Below, piece after piece: positions 63,768 through 64,000 of a DNA stretch of 64,000 nucleotides. The stretch is from NCBI RefSeq assembly GCF_009745985.1, contig NZ_WFIX01000171.1, forward strand, positions 124,001-188,000. The letters are read 5' to 3'. Under the pieces are notes generated by a model. It did no database searches and was not told the DNA's origin. It saw only the letters and a program-made list of their open reading frames with translations. This DNA comes from Microbacterium karelineae. Lineage in GTDB: Bacteria > Actinomycetota > Actinomycetes > Actinomycetales > Microbacteriaceae. How positions within the stretch are numbered: the first letter of the stretch is position 1; each line of letters opens with the position of its first letter. The position numbers were made by a program, and so were the translations under genes.

Positions 63768-64000
63768 TCATCGCATGGCCACCGCCCGTCGTGCGCCCAC
63801 CGGAACGATCAGGGGCCGGGAGGAGACAGGGTCGGCGAGCACCACGCTCTCGAGGCCGAAGACCTCCCTGAGGAGCTCGGCGGTGATCAGCTCACCGGGC
63901 GCGCCGGAGGCGACGACCGCTCCATCGCGCATCACGATCAGGTGGTCGCTGTAGCGAATCGCCAGGTTGAGGTCGTGCAGCACCATCACGATGGTGCGCC
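63768..64000 (-). CDS. Iron-siderophore ABC transporter ATP-binding protein (3' part; start outside window)
   Basis: The last 76 codons of a FepC/FecE-type ATPase: IVMVLHDLNLAIRYSDHLIV contains the switch His (H-loop) after the D-loop, then RDGAVVASGAPGELITAELL, typical of this group. The gene continues beyond the window edge, where the Walker motifs should lie. It ends one base before the iron-box dyad and is on the same strand as the SIP and binding-protein genes, so it belongs to a neighbouring iron-uptake operon. Confidence 0.85.
   Translation of the reverse strand, partial: RTIVMVLHDLNLAIRYSDHLIVMRDGAVVASGAPGELITAELLREVFGLESVVLADPVSSRPLIVPVGARRAVAMR

Overview
The window is about 70% G+C, with dense short operons, ATGA/TGATG stop-start overlaps, frequent GTG starts and DtxR/IdeR-type iron boxes. 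Together with the protein complement (MetPS-type transporter, actinobacterial arsenate reductases, GH59/GH43 secreted glycosidases), this points to an actinobacterium of the Microbacteriaceae, most like Microbacterium. This is inferred from composition and protein style; no database search was possible.

Layout. 1-7.9 kb: tail of an Lhr-type helicase, a Nei-type glycosylase, then a divergent pair (BASS/ACR3-like transporter and CopB-type copper P-ATPase) around a CsoR-type operator. Two decayed genes follow (PadR with a nonsense codon, an aminoglycoside-phosphotransferase N-terminal stub) around a rhodanese, then GNAT and YcaQ-family genes. 8-16.5 kb: hexapeptide-repeat protein, acetyl xylan esterase, LysR-effector-domain protein, MetPS methionine/alanine transporter, MetE-like methyltransferase, KatG. 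16.6-22.5 kb: arsenic island (aquaporin, ArsR, ArsO-like flavoprotein, MFS, an ArsR-ArsC fusion and two more ArsC), with two matching CATAGA-N6-TCTATG operators and no ACR3/ArsB in the cluster. 22.6-28.5 kb: a ThDP enzyme with a 32-codon ORF, then an iron-boxed operon making 2,3-dihydroxybenzoate plus an N-hydroxylated diamino acid. 28.6-43.8 kb: plant polysaccharide degradation (GH43_24-like, GH59-like, pectate lyase, GH51, ThuA, Gfo/Idh, LacI regulator), interrupted by DUF3237, tRNA-Ser(CGA), TetR and YqeB-like genes. 43.8-59.9 kb: one long minus-strand catabolic unit (CocE-type hydrolase, two DUF3237 proteins, peptide-type ABC importer, amidohydrolase, FAD amine oxidase, MmsA, class III aminotransferase, aminoaldehyde dehydrogenase) with a divergent TetR regulator and a clean operator. 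60-64 kb: DUF1345 membrane protein, lactate dehydrogenase, and iron-siderophore uptake genes with a second iron box.

How the parts fit. The siderophore precursor operon and the uptake genes share DtxR-type boxes and are probably one iron regulon. The glycosidases suggest growth on arabinogalactan/pectin. The 15-kb operon is best read as import and stepwise breakdown of an acylated amine to a semialdehyde and then acyl-CoA.

A recurrent non-coding signal runs through the first 37 kb: seven long hairpins at gene 3' ends, in two size classes (82-87 bp and 49-50 bp). Three of them share the arm core ACGCAGTC. None is seen between 39 and 64 kb.
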